The position numbers and the translations under genes were made by a program. This document shows, piece after piece, positions 1-9,172 of a stretch of DNA of 34,965 bases. This DNA comes from Alphaproteobacteria bacterium (GTDB taxonomy: Bacteria; Pseudomonadota; Alphaproteobacteria; Acetobacterales; Acetobacteraceae). The notes under the pieces were generated by a model, which was not told where the DNA came from, searched no databases, and saw nothing but the letters and a program-made list of their open reading frames with translations. Numbering within the stretch: position 1 is the first letter of the stretch; each line of letters starts with the position of its first letter. The DNA lies in contig JAFKFJ010000196.1 of NCBI GenBank assembly GCA_017307335.1, forward strand, positions 1-34,965, written 5' to 3'.

Positions 1-1
1 G

Positions 2-1504
2 TCGCCAGGCTTCTCGATGAACCTTTCCGAGAAGCTCCGGATGGCCGAGGCGCTCGCCGAACTCGGGGTCGACGTGATCGAGGCCGGCTTCCCGATCGCC
101 TCACCCGGCGATTTCGAGAGCGTCCAAATGATTGCACGACAGTTGCGCGGCCCGGTCATAGCGGGCCTCGCCCGCGCCGCGCGGGGCGATATCCTGCGCG
201 CGGCCGAGGCGGTGGCGCCCGCCGAGCGGCGGCGCATTCATACCTTTATCGGCACGAGCCCACTGCACATGCAGTACCAGTTGCGCATGCAGCCCGAGGA
301 GGTGCTGGCCGCGGTCGCGGAGACCGTGGCGCTGGCGCGCAACCACAGCGACGACGTCGAGTGGTCCGGAATGGACGCGACCCGGTCCGAGCCCGATTTT
401 CTCTGCCGCTGTGTCGAAGCCGCCATTCGTGCCGGTGCGACGACGATCAACCTCCCCGACACCGTCGGCTACGCGGTGCCCGAGGACATGCACCGCCTGT
501 TCACCATGATCCGCGAGCGGGTTCCCGGGGCCGACGGCGTGATCCTGTCAACGCACAATCACAACGATCTCGGGCTCGCGGTCGCCAACACCCTCGCCGC
601 CATCGGCGCCGGCGTGCGGCAGGTGGAGTGCACGATCAACGGCATCGGCGAGCGGGCGGGGAACGCCTCGCTGGAGGAGGCGGTGATGGCGATCCGCGTC
701 CGCCAGGACGCGCTCGCCGTGCGCACCGGGGTCGAGGCGCAGCACATCCTGAAGACCTCGAAGCTGCTCGCCGCCATCACCGGCTTCGAGGTGCAGCCGA
801 ACAAGGCGATCGTCGGGCGCAACGCCTTCGCCCATGAGAGCGGCATCCACCAGGACGGCGTGCTGAAGAACGCCGCGACCTACGAGATCATGACGCCGGA
901 GAGCGTGGGCTGGACCCGTTCATCGCTGGTCATGGGCAAGCATTCCGGCCGTGCCGCGTTTCGCGACAAGCTGGTGGCGCTGGGCTATGGCGAGCTGGGC
1001 GACAACGCGCTCAACGACGCGTTCCGCCGCTTCAAGGAACTCGCCGACCGGAAGAAGTCGGTCTACGACGAGGATATCGCGGCCCTGGTCGACGAGGAGA
1101 TGCTGCGCGAGAACGACCGCATCCGCTTCGTCTCGCTCGACGTCCATGCCGGCTCCAAGGTGCGGCCGACGGCCGAGCTGGAGCTGGAGGTGGACGGCGC
1201 GGTGCTCTCCGCTCGGTCGAGCGGCGACGGGCCGGTGGACGCCACCTTCAACGCCATCCGCGCCTGCTTCGCGCATGACGCCACGCTGCGGCTGTTCTCC
1301 GTCGGCGCCGTGACCGAAGGCACCGATGCGCAGGCGCGCGTGACGGTGCGGCTGGAGGAGGGCGGCAAGATGGTGGACGGGCAGGGCGCGGACACCGACA
1401 CGATCGTCGCCGCCGCCCGCGCCTATGTCCACGCGCTCAACAAGCTTCTCGTCAAGCGCGCGCGCGGCAAGCCGGCGGAGCTCGGAACCGCGATGTCGGC
1501 CTGA
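2..1504 (+). CDS. leuA: 2-isopropylmalate synthase, 5'-truncated by window edge
   Basis: LeuA condenses acetyl-CoA with 2-oxoisovalerate in the first committed step of leucine synthesis, in the cytoplasm. The frame is open to the left edge: codons before the ATG at 17 read SPGFS, the usual continuation of the N-terminal RDGEQSPGFSM motif, so the true start is outside the window and the ATG at 17 is internal. The catalytic TIM barrel carries the metal-binding HNHND motif (554–568) and the glycine-rich NGIGERAGNA stretch. The C-terminal half has the linker (DRKKSVYDEDIAAL) and the regulatory domain that normally binds leucine. About 500 residues are visible, so only some 20–30 are missing. It converges on a small lipoprotein gene. 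Family assignment is secure; leucine feedback inhibition is known for the family and is not tested here. Confidence 0.97.
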   Translation, partial: SPGFSMNLSEKLRMAEALAELGVDVIEAGFPIASPGDFESVQMIARQLRGPVIAGLARAARGDILRAAEAVAPAERRRIHTFIGTSPLHMQYQLRMQPEEVLAAVAETVALARNHSDDVEWSGMDATRSEPDFLCRCVEAAIRAGATTINLPDTVGYAVPEDMHRLFTMIRERVPGADGVILSTHNHNDLGLAVANTLAAIGAGVRQVECTINGIGERAGNASLEEAVMAIRVRQDALAVRTGVEAQHILKTSKLLAAITGFEVQPNKAIVGRNAFAHESGIHQDGVLKNAATYEIMTPESVGWTRSSLVMGKHSGRAAFRDKLVALGYGELGDNALNDAFRRFKELADRKKSVYDEDIAALVDEEMLRENDRIRFVSLDVHAGSKVRPTAELELEVDGAVLSARSSGDGPVDATFNAIRACFAHDATLRLFSVGAVTEGTDAQARVTVRLEEGGKMVDGQGADTDTIVAAARAYVHALNKLLVKRARGKPAELGTAMSA

Positions 1505-1520
1505 CAGTGCGAACGCGGCG

Positions 1521-1543
1521 GGGCGGCGCGCGCGGTGCCGCCC
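1521..1543. terminator. candidate bidirectional terminator hairpin
   Basis: A perfect 7-bp GC stem (GGGCGGC at 1521–1527, GCCGCCC at 1537–1543) with a 9-nt loop lies in the 43-bp gap between the convergent leuA and lipoprotein genes. No T-tract follows on either strand, so intrinsic termination is only plausible. Position and symmetry are the main support. Confidence 0.4.
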
Positions 1544-1547
1544 TCCG

Positions 1548-2974
<1,427 letters not shown>

Positions 2975-3095
2975 GCGCCGGTCCTGCGCAGCGGATTGCG
3001 GTTGGCACCGTGACGGCCTCGCCGCAATCTGGACGGTGCCCCAGGACGGGGTGCTCCAGAACGGGGCGCGCCAGAGAGGGGCGCGCGCGAACGAC

Positions 3096-3965
3096 ATGAT
3101 CCGGCTCTCGATCCCGGTGCGGCAGGCGTTGGCGCGGCTCACGCTGCCGGTGCTGATCGCCGCCTCCTTCGTGCTCCTGCTCGTCGGCAAGGCCGACACG
3201 GTGCTGACCGAGCGCGCCCGCATGGCGCTCGCCGACGCGCTCGCCCCGCTCTACGGCGTGCTCGCCGCGCCGCTCGGCAACCTCCGCGCGGGCGTCGAGG
3301 AGGTGGGCGGGCTGTTCGAGCTGCGCAGCGAGAACGCGCGGCTGCGGGCGGAGAACGAGCGGCTGCGGCAGTGGCAGTCGGTGGCGCTGGCGCTGGAGGC
3401 GGAGAACGCGGCGCTGAAGGCGAACCTGCATTGGATCCCCGATCCGGCGGTGAACTACGTCACCGCCCGCGTCGTCGCCGATGCCGGCGGCGTCTATGCC
3501 CGTGCCGTGCTGCTCTCCACCGGCCCGCATGCGCGCATCGCCAAGGGGCAGATCGCGCTCGACGACCGCGGCCTGGTCGGGCGCGTCACGGAGCGCGGCA
3601 CGCGCAGCGCGCGGGTCCTGCTGATCACCGACATCAACAGCCGCATTCCGGTGCGGCTGGAACGCAGCCGGGGTCAGGCGATCCTGGTCGGCACCAACGG
3701 CCCGCGCCCGCGACTTATGTACTGGACCGAGGGGCAGGCGCCGCAGGACGGCGAGCGGGTGGTGACCAGCGGCGAGGCGAACGCCTTCCCCTCCGGGCTG
3801 CCGGTCGGAACCGTGCGGATCAGCGAGCAGGGCGCGGTGGAGGTGGAGCCTGCGGCCCGGCTCGATCGGCTGCAGATCGTACGCATCTTCGACTATGGCG
3901 GCCACGGCATCGTCCCGCCGGAGGGCGTGGTCCCGCGCCCGCAGGGCATGGACCGGCACCGCTAG
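3096..3965 (+). CDS. mreC: rod shape-determining protein MreC
   Basis: A 289-residue bitopic inner-membrane protein that links MreB and RodA/PBP2 in the periplasm. There is a short cytoplasmic segment, one membrane helix (around residues 12–32, LTLPVLIAASFVLLLVG), then a heptad-like coiled coil (SENARLRAENERLRQ and LEAENAALKANL, roughly residues 70–110), followed by the β-domain that ends MreC proteins. The ATG at 3096 puts the membrane helix at the usual distance from the N-terminus; the purine-rich GAGAGGGG upstream is rather distant. A 121-bp gap separates it from mreB. The mreD start lies 2 nt past its stop, implying co-translation. Confidence 0.95.
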   Translation: MIRLSIPVRQALARLTLPVLIAASFVLLLVGKADTVLTERARMALADALAPLYGVLAAPLGNLRAGVEEVGGLFELRSENARLRAENERLRQWQSVALALEAENAALKANLHWIPDPAVNYVTARVVADAGGVYARAVLLSTGPHARIAKGQIALDDRGLVGRVTERGTRSARVLLITDINSRIPVRLERSRGQAILVGTNGPRPRLMYWTEGQAPQDGERVVTSGEANAFPSGLPVGTVRISEQGAVEVEPAARLDRLQIVRIFDYGGHGIVPPEGVVPRPQGMDRHR

Positions 3966-3967
3966 CC

Positions 3968-4513
3968 ATGGAACGGCTCCCCGGCATCCGGCCGCGCGAG
4001 AGCCTCCTGCGCCGGCTGGACATGGCGGCGCGCTGGAGCTTTCCGGCCACCACCACGGCGCTGCTGCTGCTCGCGGCGGCCGCGCCGCTCGGTCTGCCGG
4101 GACAGGGGGAGTTGCAGGCCGCGATCGCGCTCGCCTGCGTCTATTTCTGGTCGCTGTTCCGCCCCGCGTCGCTCCCGCCGGTGGTCGTGTTCGCGATCGG
4201 CCTTCTCGCCGACCTGCTGAGCTTCGGTCCGCCGGGGGTGGGCGTCCTCACGCTGCTCCTCGTGCACGGGCTCGCCATGCGGTGGCGGCGCGTGCTGGTG
4301 CGGCAGAGCTTCCTGCTGGTGTGGCTCGCCTTCGTGGGCGTCGCCGCCGGCGCCGCGGCGCTGGAATGGGCGCTGACCTCGGTGCTGACCTTCCGCCTGC
4401 TGCCGCCCGCGCCGGGGTTCTTGCAGGCGGCGCTGACCGCCGGCCTCTACCCCGCCCTGGCGACGCTGCTGACGCGCGCGCACCAGTCGCTCGCCGCCCC
4501 CGAGCGGGCCTGA
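3968..4513 (+). CDS. mreD: rod shape-determining protein MreD
   Basis: A 181-residue polytopic membrane protein with about five hydrophobic helices (for example TTTALLLLAAAAPLGLPG, VVVFAIGLLADLLSFGPPG and LLVWLAFVGVAAGAAALEW). The LADLLSFGPPGVG segment matches the conserved LLxDLLsgxPlG region of MreD. It begins 2 nt after mreC and ends 6 nt before mrdA, so the three genes are tightly packed. MreD is a core elongasome member whose biochemical role is not settled in the family; assignment rests on topology, motif and position. Confidence 0.9.
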   Translation: MERLPGIRPRESLLRRLDMAARWSFPATTTALLLLAAAAPLGLPGQGELQAAIALACVYFWSLFRPASLPPVVVFAIGLLADLLSFGPPGVGVLTLLLVHGLAMRWRRVLVRQSFLLVWLAFVGVAAGAAALEWALTSVLTFRLLPPAPGFLQAALTAGLYPALATLLTRAHQSLAAPERA

Positions 4514-4519
4514 GCGGCG

Positions 4520-6385
4520 ATGCGGCGGGATCGGGAGCGCAAGGGCGTCTTCACCCGCCGGGCGCTGCTGATCGCCGGGGCCGAGCTGACCGCGTTCGGG
4601 GCGCTGGCCGCCAAGCTCTATCAGGTGCAGGTCGCCGAGGGGGCGAAATACCGCACGCTCGCCGAGAGCAACCGCATCAGCGTCCGCCTGATCGCCCCGC
4701 CCCGCGGGCGCCTGCTCGACCGGTTTGGCGTGCCGGTCGCCGCCAACAACCAGAACTGGCGCGCGCTGCTGATCGCCGAGCAGGCCGAGAGCGTCGGCGC
4801 CACCCTGGATGCCTTCGCCCGCCTCGTGCCGCTCGCCGACCACGAGCGCGCGCGGATCGAGCGTGACGTGCGCCGCCATCGCCGTTTCATCCCCGTCACC
4901 GTGCGCGAGTTCCTGACCTGGGAGGAGATGGCGCGCATCGAGGTGAACGCCCCCGACCTGCCGGGCATCGTCGTCGATGTCGGCACCACGCGACGCTATC
5001 CGTTCGGCCCCGCGCTCGCGCATGTCGTCGGCTATGTGGCGCCGCCGAGCGAGGCCGACATGGGCGAGGACCCGATGCTGTCGCTGCCCGGCATCCGTGT
5101 CGGCCGCGCGGGGATGGAGAAATACCACGAGCCGCGGCTGCGCGGCCGTGCCGGCGCGGTGCAGCTTGAGGTGAACGCGGTCGGGCGGGTGATCCGCGAA
5201 CTCGACCGGCAGGAGGGCACGCCCGGCACCGACGTGCGCCTGACCATCGACGCCACGCTGCAGCAGCAGGTGCTCGGGCATCTGGGCGAGGAGAGCGCCA
5301 GCGCCGTCGTGCTCGATGCGCGCAACGGCGCGGTGCTGGCGATGGCCACCAACCCCTCGTTCGACCCGAGCCTGTTCAATTCCGGCGTGTCGCAGGCGCA
5401 GTGGCTGCAATGGACCAGCAACCGGCGCGCGCCGCTGATCAACAAGGCGGCGGCGGGGCTCTATGCGCCCGGCTCGACGTTCAAGATCGTGGTGGCGATG
5501 GCGGGGCTGGAGGCGCGGGCGATCTCGCCGGGCGACCGCATCAACTGCCCCGGCTATCTCGACCTCGGCGACACCCGGTTCCACTGCTGGAAGCGCGGCG
5601 GGCACGGGCTGCTTGACCTGCGCAATGGCATCAAGAACAGCTGCGACGTCTTCTTCTATGAAGTCGCGCGGCGCACCGGCATCGACCGCATCGCGGCGAT
5701 GGCCAACCGCTTCGGGCTCGGCGTGCCGTTGGAGATCGAGCTGGCCGGCGCGCGCAGCGGCTTCATCCCGACGCGCGAATGGCGCATCGCGCAGGGCAAG
5801 GCATGGAACATCGGCGACACCATCGTCGCCGGCATCGGCCAGGGCTTCCTGCAGGTGACGCCGCTGTCGCTCGCGGTGATGGCGGCGCGCATCGCCACCG
5901 GCCGGGCGGTGCAGCCCCACCTCACGCTCGCCGTCGGCGGCGTCGAGGAGCCGGACAACAGCGCCGATGCGTGGCCCTCGATGGGCCTCTCCGCGCACGC
6001 GATGAACATCGTGCGCGAGGGCATGTGGGCGGTGGTGAACGAGCAGAACGGCACCGCGCCGATCGCGAAGCTGCCGCTGCCGGACGTGCAGATGGCGGGC
6101 AAGACGGGTTCCTCGCAGGTGCGCCGCGTGTCGCGCGAGCAGCGGGAGCATGGGTTCAAGTCCGAGACGCTGCCGTGGGAGTTCCGGCCGCACGCGCTGT
6201 TCGTGGCGTTCGCACCCACCGACCGGCCGCGCTACGCCTGCGCGGTGGTGGTCGAGCACGGCAATGCGGGCGCCGCCGCGGCCGCGCCGGTCGCGCGCGA
6301 CATCATGGTCGACGTGCTGACCCGCGACCCCGCCAACCGCCGCCAGCCGCCGCCGGACCGCGTGGCACAAGGCAGCCCGGCGTGA
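4520..6385 (+). CDS. mrdA: penicillin-binding protein 2, peptidoglycan transpeptidase
   Basis: PBP2 cross-links peptidoglycan during cell elongation together with RodA. The 621-residue protein has a short basic cytoplasmic tail, one membrane anchor (residues about 14–32), the PBP dimerisation/pedestal domain, and a transpeptidase domain with all three motifs: STFK with nucleophile Ser319, SCD at 374–376 (the SxN-type motif with Asp, as in other PBP2s), and KTGS at 528–531. The segment ISVRLIAPPRGRLLDRFGVPVA is the classic PBP2 entry to the pedestal domain. It starts 6 nt after mreD. A 121-bp spacer containing a REP-like palindrome separates it from mrdB. Confidence 0.97.
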   Translation: MRRDRERKGVFTRRALLIAGAELTAFGALAAKLYQVQVAEGAKYRTLAESNRISVRLIAPPRGRLLDRFGVPVAANNQNWRALLIAEQAESVGATLDAFARLVPLADHERARIERDVRRHRRFIPVTVREFLTWEEMARIEVNAPDLPGIVVDVGTTRRYPFGPALAHVVGYVAPPSEADMGEDPMLSLPGIRVGRAGMEKYHEPRLRGRAGAVQLEVNAVGRVIRELDRQEGTPGTDVRLTIDATLQQQVLGHLGEESASAVVLDARNGAVLAMATNPSFDPSLFNSGVSQAQWLQWTSNRRAPLINKAAAGLYAPGSTFKIVVAMAGLEARAISPGDRINCPGYLDLGDTRFHCWKRGGHGLLDLRNGIKNSCDVFFYEVARRTGIDRIAAMANRFGLGVPLEIELAGARSGFIPTREWRIAQGKAWNIGDTIVAGIGQGFLQVTPLSLAVMAARIATGRAVQPHLTLAVGGVEEPDNSADAWPSMGLSAHAMNIVREGMWAVVNEQNGTAPIAKLPLPDVQMAGKTGSSQVRRVSREQREHGFKSETLPWEFRPHALFVAFAPTDRPRYACAVVVEHGNAGAAAAAPVARDIMVDVLTRDPANRRQPPPDRVAQGSPA

Positions 6386-6443
6386 CGCCGCGCGCGGCCC
6401 CTGCGCGCGTCGGTGCGCCACGCCGCCCCCATGCCCCTCGCCG

Positions 6444-6473
6444 CGTCATGGCGGGGTGCGTCCCGGCCATGAC
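6444..6473. repeat. REP-like palindromic element
   Basis: The segment begins CGTCATGGCGGGG and ends CCCGGCCATGAC, so its arms can pair with each other as an imperfect palindrome. It belongs to the extragenic palindrome family whose spurious translation reads VMAG…PA; the related copies here are the two inverted arms at 31751–31846. It sits in the only sizeable gap between mrdA and mrdB, where it could form an mRNA hairpin. Confidence 0.65.
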
Positions 6474-6506
6474 CGACGCGGCGCCGCGCAACCCGCCGCC
6501 CCCCGC

Positions 6507-7655
6507 ATGAGCATTCTCGAGCGCCGGCTCATCCGCGAGCCCTCCTTCGGCCTCACCGGGAAGCTGTTCCAGGTGAGCTGGGGCTTCGTGCTGCTGCTGT
6601 GCGCGCTCGCGGCCGTCGGCTACGCCGCGCTCTATTCCGCCGGCGGCGGGGCGGAGCCGTACGCCTCGCGCCACGCCCTTCGCTTCGCCTTCGGCCTCAT
6701 GCTGATGCTGTGCATCGCGCTGGCCGACATCCGCTTCATCGCGCGCCTCTCCTGGCCGGCCTACGTGGTGGGGGTCGCGTTGCTGGTGCTGGTGGCGCAC
6801 ATGGGCCATGTCGGCAAGGGCGCGCAGCGGTGGATCGAGCTCGGGGGCATGCAGTGGCAGCCGAGCGAGTTCATGAAGCTGGCGCTCGTCATGGCGCTCG
6901 CCGCCTGGTTCCATCAGGCGTCGTGGGAACGGGTGGGCAACCCGCTGTTCCTGATCCCGCCGGTGATCGTGGTGCTGGTCCCGGTCGGCATGATCCTGAA
7001 GGAGCCGAATCTCGGCACCGCGGTGATCACCGCCGTTGTCGGCGCCTCGGTGTTTCTCGGCGCCGGGCTGCGCTGGTGGAAGATCGCGATCGTGCTCGCG
7101 GCCCTCGGCGCGGCGGCGCCGCTCGCTTATGCGCATCTGCACGACTACCAGCGCGCCCGGATCACGACCTTCCTCAACCCCGAAAGCGACCCGCTCGGCA
7201 CCGGCTACAACATTATCCAGTCGAAGATCGCGCTCGGCTCGGGCGGGATGTGGGGCAAGGGGTTCATGCAGGGCACGCAGAACCACCTGAACTTCCTGCC
7301 CGAGAAGCAGACCGACTTCGTGTTCACCATCATCGCCGAGGAGTTCGGGCTGGTCGGCAGCCTCGCGGTGCTGGCGCTGCTGTGCCTGATCACGCTCGCG
7401 GCGATGGCGATGGCGCTGCGCTGCCGCCACCAGTACGGGCGGCTGGTGGCGCTCGGCGTTTCTGTGAACTTCTTCATGTATGTCTTTGTAAATGTGGCAA
7501 TGGTGATGGGCGCCATCCCCGTGGGCGGGGTGCCGCTGCCGCTCGTCTCACACGGCGGGTCCGCCACGATCATGGTGATGGTGGGCTTCGGCGTGCTGAT
7601 GTCGGCCTATGTCCATCGCGACGCGGAATTCGGCGACGCCGAGCGGGACGTTTAG
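6507..7655 (+). CDS. mrdB: peptidoglycan glycosyltransferase RodA
   Basis: SEDS-family glycosyltransferase, 382 residues and about ten membrane helices, polymerising lipid II with PBP2 as partner. Family signatures include the GKGAQRWIELGG segment, WQPSEFMKLAL, KEPNLGTA, and the catalytic-region FLPEKQTDFVFTIIAEEFGL. Near the C-terminus the usual PLVSYGGS reads PLVSHGGS (Tyr to His), a small departure. The ATG at 6507 fits the family N-terminus; an upstream in-frame ATG at 6456 lies in the REP-like spacer. The TAG stop (7653–7655) is part of the left 4-bp target duplication of the IS that follows. Confidence 0.96.
   Translation: MSILERRLIREPSFGLTGKLFQVSWGFVLLLCALAAVGYAALYSAGGGAEPYASRHALRFAFGLMLMLCIALADIRFIARLSWPAYVVGVALLVLVAHMGHVGKGAQRWIELGGMQWQPSEFMKLALVMALAAWFHQASWERVGNPLFLIPPVIVVLVPVGMILKEPNLGTAVITAVVGASVFLGAGLRWWKIAIVLAALGAAAPLAYAHLHDYQRARITTFLNPESDPLGTGYNIIQSKIALGSGGMWGKGFMQGTQNHLNFLPEKQTDFVFTIIAEEFGLVGSLAVLALLCLITLAAMAMALRCRHQYGRLVALGVSVNFFMYVFVNVAMVMGAIPVGGVPLPLVSHGGSATIMVMVGFGVLMSAYVHRDAEFGDAERDV
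7652..7655. repeat. left target-site duplication of the IS (TTAG)
   Basis: These four bases precede the left inverted repeat and match CTAG at 9169–9172 except for one C-to-T change. They contain the mrdB stop codon; the change alters Val GTC to GTT, which is silent. Confidence 0.8.
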
Positions 7656-7679
7656 TCTTGCTGTGTCATAAGAGGCTTG
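7656..7679 (+). repeat. left terminal inverted repeat of the IS
   Basis: Pairs with the reverse complement of 9145–9168 at 20 of 24 positions. Mismatches are scattered single bases. Confidence 0.9.
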
Positions 7680-7723
7680 TACGGCTCGGCATCTGGTGTG
7701 TAGGGATGGCGATTCCCACCCGC

Positions 7724-7728
7724 GGAGG
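7724..7728 (+). promoter_or_regulatory. ribosome binding site deciding the transposase start
   Basis: GGAGG lies 6 nt before GTG at 7735. It favours that GTG over the in-frame GTG at 7696, which has no comparable site. Confidence 0.7.
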
Positions 7729-7734
7729 CTGGGT

Positions 7735-9042
7735 GTGGGTCTTTCATCCGACAGGCGGGGCAACGAATCACGATTGGCGGCCTACGTCGAGGGTCTGACG
7801 AGGGCATTGGGTCACGCCGATCGCGCGGGCCCGTTCCGCTCGTATTGTGTCGGCCTACTCCTGCCGGGGGACCGCAAGAGCGTCGAGCCGATGGCCGCGT
7901 GCGTGGCACCCGAGCGGGCGCAGGCGGCGCACCAGTCGCTGCATCACTTCATCGCCAAAGCCGAATGGTCGGACGATGCCGTTCTGACCGCGGTGCGGTC
8001 TCACGTGCTGCCGGTCATGCAGCGGCACGGCAAGATCCGCGGCTGGATGATCGACGATACCGGCGTTCCCAAGAAGGGCACGCACTCAGTCGGCGTGGCG
8101 AGGCAGTATTGCGGCCGGCTTGGCAAGCAGGACAATTGCCAGGTGGCGGTTACGCTGTCGGTCGCCGGCGACAATGCCAGCTTGCCAATCGCCCATCGGC
8201 TGTATCTGCCACAGGCCTGGGCCGATGACCCGGCGCGGCGCACCCGTGCTGGGGTGCCGAACGACGTCGCGTTCCTGACCAAGCCGCAGATCGCGCTTGC
8301 ACAGATCCGTGCCGCTTTGGAGGCCGGTGTGCCGCCGGCGCCAGTGCTGGCCGACGCCGGATACGGCGTGGACACCGACCTCCGCGACGGCATCACCGAG
8401 CTTGGCTTGCGCTACATCGTCGGCATCCAGTCCTCGGCCAGCCTCTGGCCGCCGGGCGCCGGGCCCCTGCCCCCCAAGCCTTGGAGCGGTCGCGGCAGGC
8501 CACCCTCGTTGCTGCAGCGCACGGCGGAGCATCAACCGCTCGCGGCCAAGCAGGTGGCCACCACTCTGCCCAGGCGCGGCTGGCGCAAAGTGACTTGGCG
8601 CGAGGGCAGCAACGCCCCGCTCGCCTCGCGCTTCGCCGCGTTGCGCGTCCGTGCCGCGCACCGCGACTATTGGCGAGCCACGCCGCGGCCCGAGGAATGG
8701 CTGCTCATCGAATGGCCGGCGAGCGAGCCGGAGCCGACCAAATACTGGCTCGCCACGCTGCCCGAAACCACCACGCTGCGCGTCCTCGTCAACCTGGCCA
8801 AACTGCGCTGGCGCATCGAGCGCGACTACCAGGACCTCAAGCAGGAACTCGGCCTCGGTCACTACGAAGGCCGCGGCTGGCGAGGTTTCCATCACCACGC
8901 CACGCTTTGCATCGCCGCATACGGCCTTCTGGTCGCAGAACGGGCGGCGATTCCCCCCTCAGCAGAGTGGCGACCGCCATCTCTCCCGGCACCTGCCCTA
9001 CCCGAAAGCTACCGACCCCGAGGCGCTGCCGATCCGGCCTGA
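7735..9042 (+). CDS. IS701-family DDE transposase, C-terminus frameshifted
   Basis: Transposase of 435 residues as read. The family block LLPGDRKSVEPMAA is followed by the first catalytic Asp in IDDTGVPKKG, the second in VLADAGYGVD, and the Glu in LRWRIERDYQDLKQELGLGHYEGR, so the DDE triad is intact. The frame stops at 9042. From 9029 the +1 frame continues with PIRPERHVATS…ARRLRRCPCG up to a stop at 9164–9166 inside the right inverted repeat, and that is the normal IS701 tail. A single extra base near 9025–9028 therefore replaces about 45 C-terminal residues with five. Whether the enzyme still works is unknown. GTG at 7735 is chosen because GGAGG lies 6 nt upstream. Confidence 0.9.
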   Translation: MGLSSDRRGNESRLAAYVEGLTRALGHADRAGPFRSYCVGLLLPGDRKSVEPMAACVAPERAQAAHQSLHHFIAKAEWSDDAVLTAVRSHVLPVMQRHGKIRGWMIDDTGVPKKGTHSVGVARQYCGRLGKQDNCQVAVTLSVAGDNASLPIAHRLYLPQAWADDPARRTRAGVPNDVAFLTKPQIALAQIRAALEAGVPPAPVLADAGYGVDTDLRDGITELGLRYIVGIQSSASLWPPGAGPLPPKPWSGRGRPPSLLQRTAEHQPLAAKQVATTLPRRGWRKVTWREGSNAPLASRFAALRVRAAHRDYWRATPRPEEWLLIEWPASEPEPTKYWLATLPETTTLRVLVNLAKLRWRIERDYQDLKQELGLGHYEGRGWRGFHHHATLCIAAYGLLVAERAAIPPSAEWRPPSLPAPALPESYRPRGAADPA

Positions 9043-9144
9043 ACGTCACGTCGCCACCTCGATGACCACCCTGCGCATTGCCATTGCCCGTGCGCTCGCC
9101 CGCCGTCTACGGCGCTGCCCATGCGGTCAGCGGCTGCAAAGCAG

Positions 9145-9168
9145 CAAGCATCTTGTGACACGGTAAGA
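9145..9168 (-). repeat. right terminal inverted repeat of the IS
   Basis: Reverse complement of the left end at 7656–7679 with four mismatches. It contains the TAA that would end the transposase in its unshifted frame. Confidence 0.9.
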
Positions 9169-9172
9169 CTAG
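9169..9172. repeat. right target-site duplication of the IS (CTAG)
   Basis: Direct copy of the left TTAG with one base changed. Its reverse complement supplies the TAG stop of pqqB (9169–9171). Confidence 0.8.

Larger units (their letters stand above)
7656..9168 (+). mobile_element. IS701-family insertion sequence, 1513 bp
   Basis: A complete element bounded by 24-bp terminal inverted repeats (7656–7679 and 9145–9168) that match at 20 of 24 positions; both start TCTT and share GTGTCA, AAGA and GCTTG. It is flanked by a 4-bp target duplication (TTAG left, CTAG right), which fits the YTAR-type target known for IS701. The single gene is a DDE transposase. The element lies between the convergent genes mrdB and pqqB. 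Both stop codons are inside the duplicated target, so neither gene is disrupted. The ends and target are seen directly; the family comes from the transposase and target type. Confidence 0.93.

Noticed and set aside
3962..6421. An 819-codon minus-strand open frame opposite mreD and mrdA
   Set aside because: Same reason: low-complexity composition and complete overlap with secure genes.
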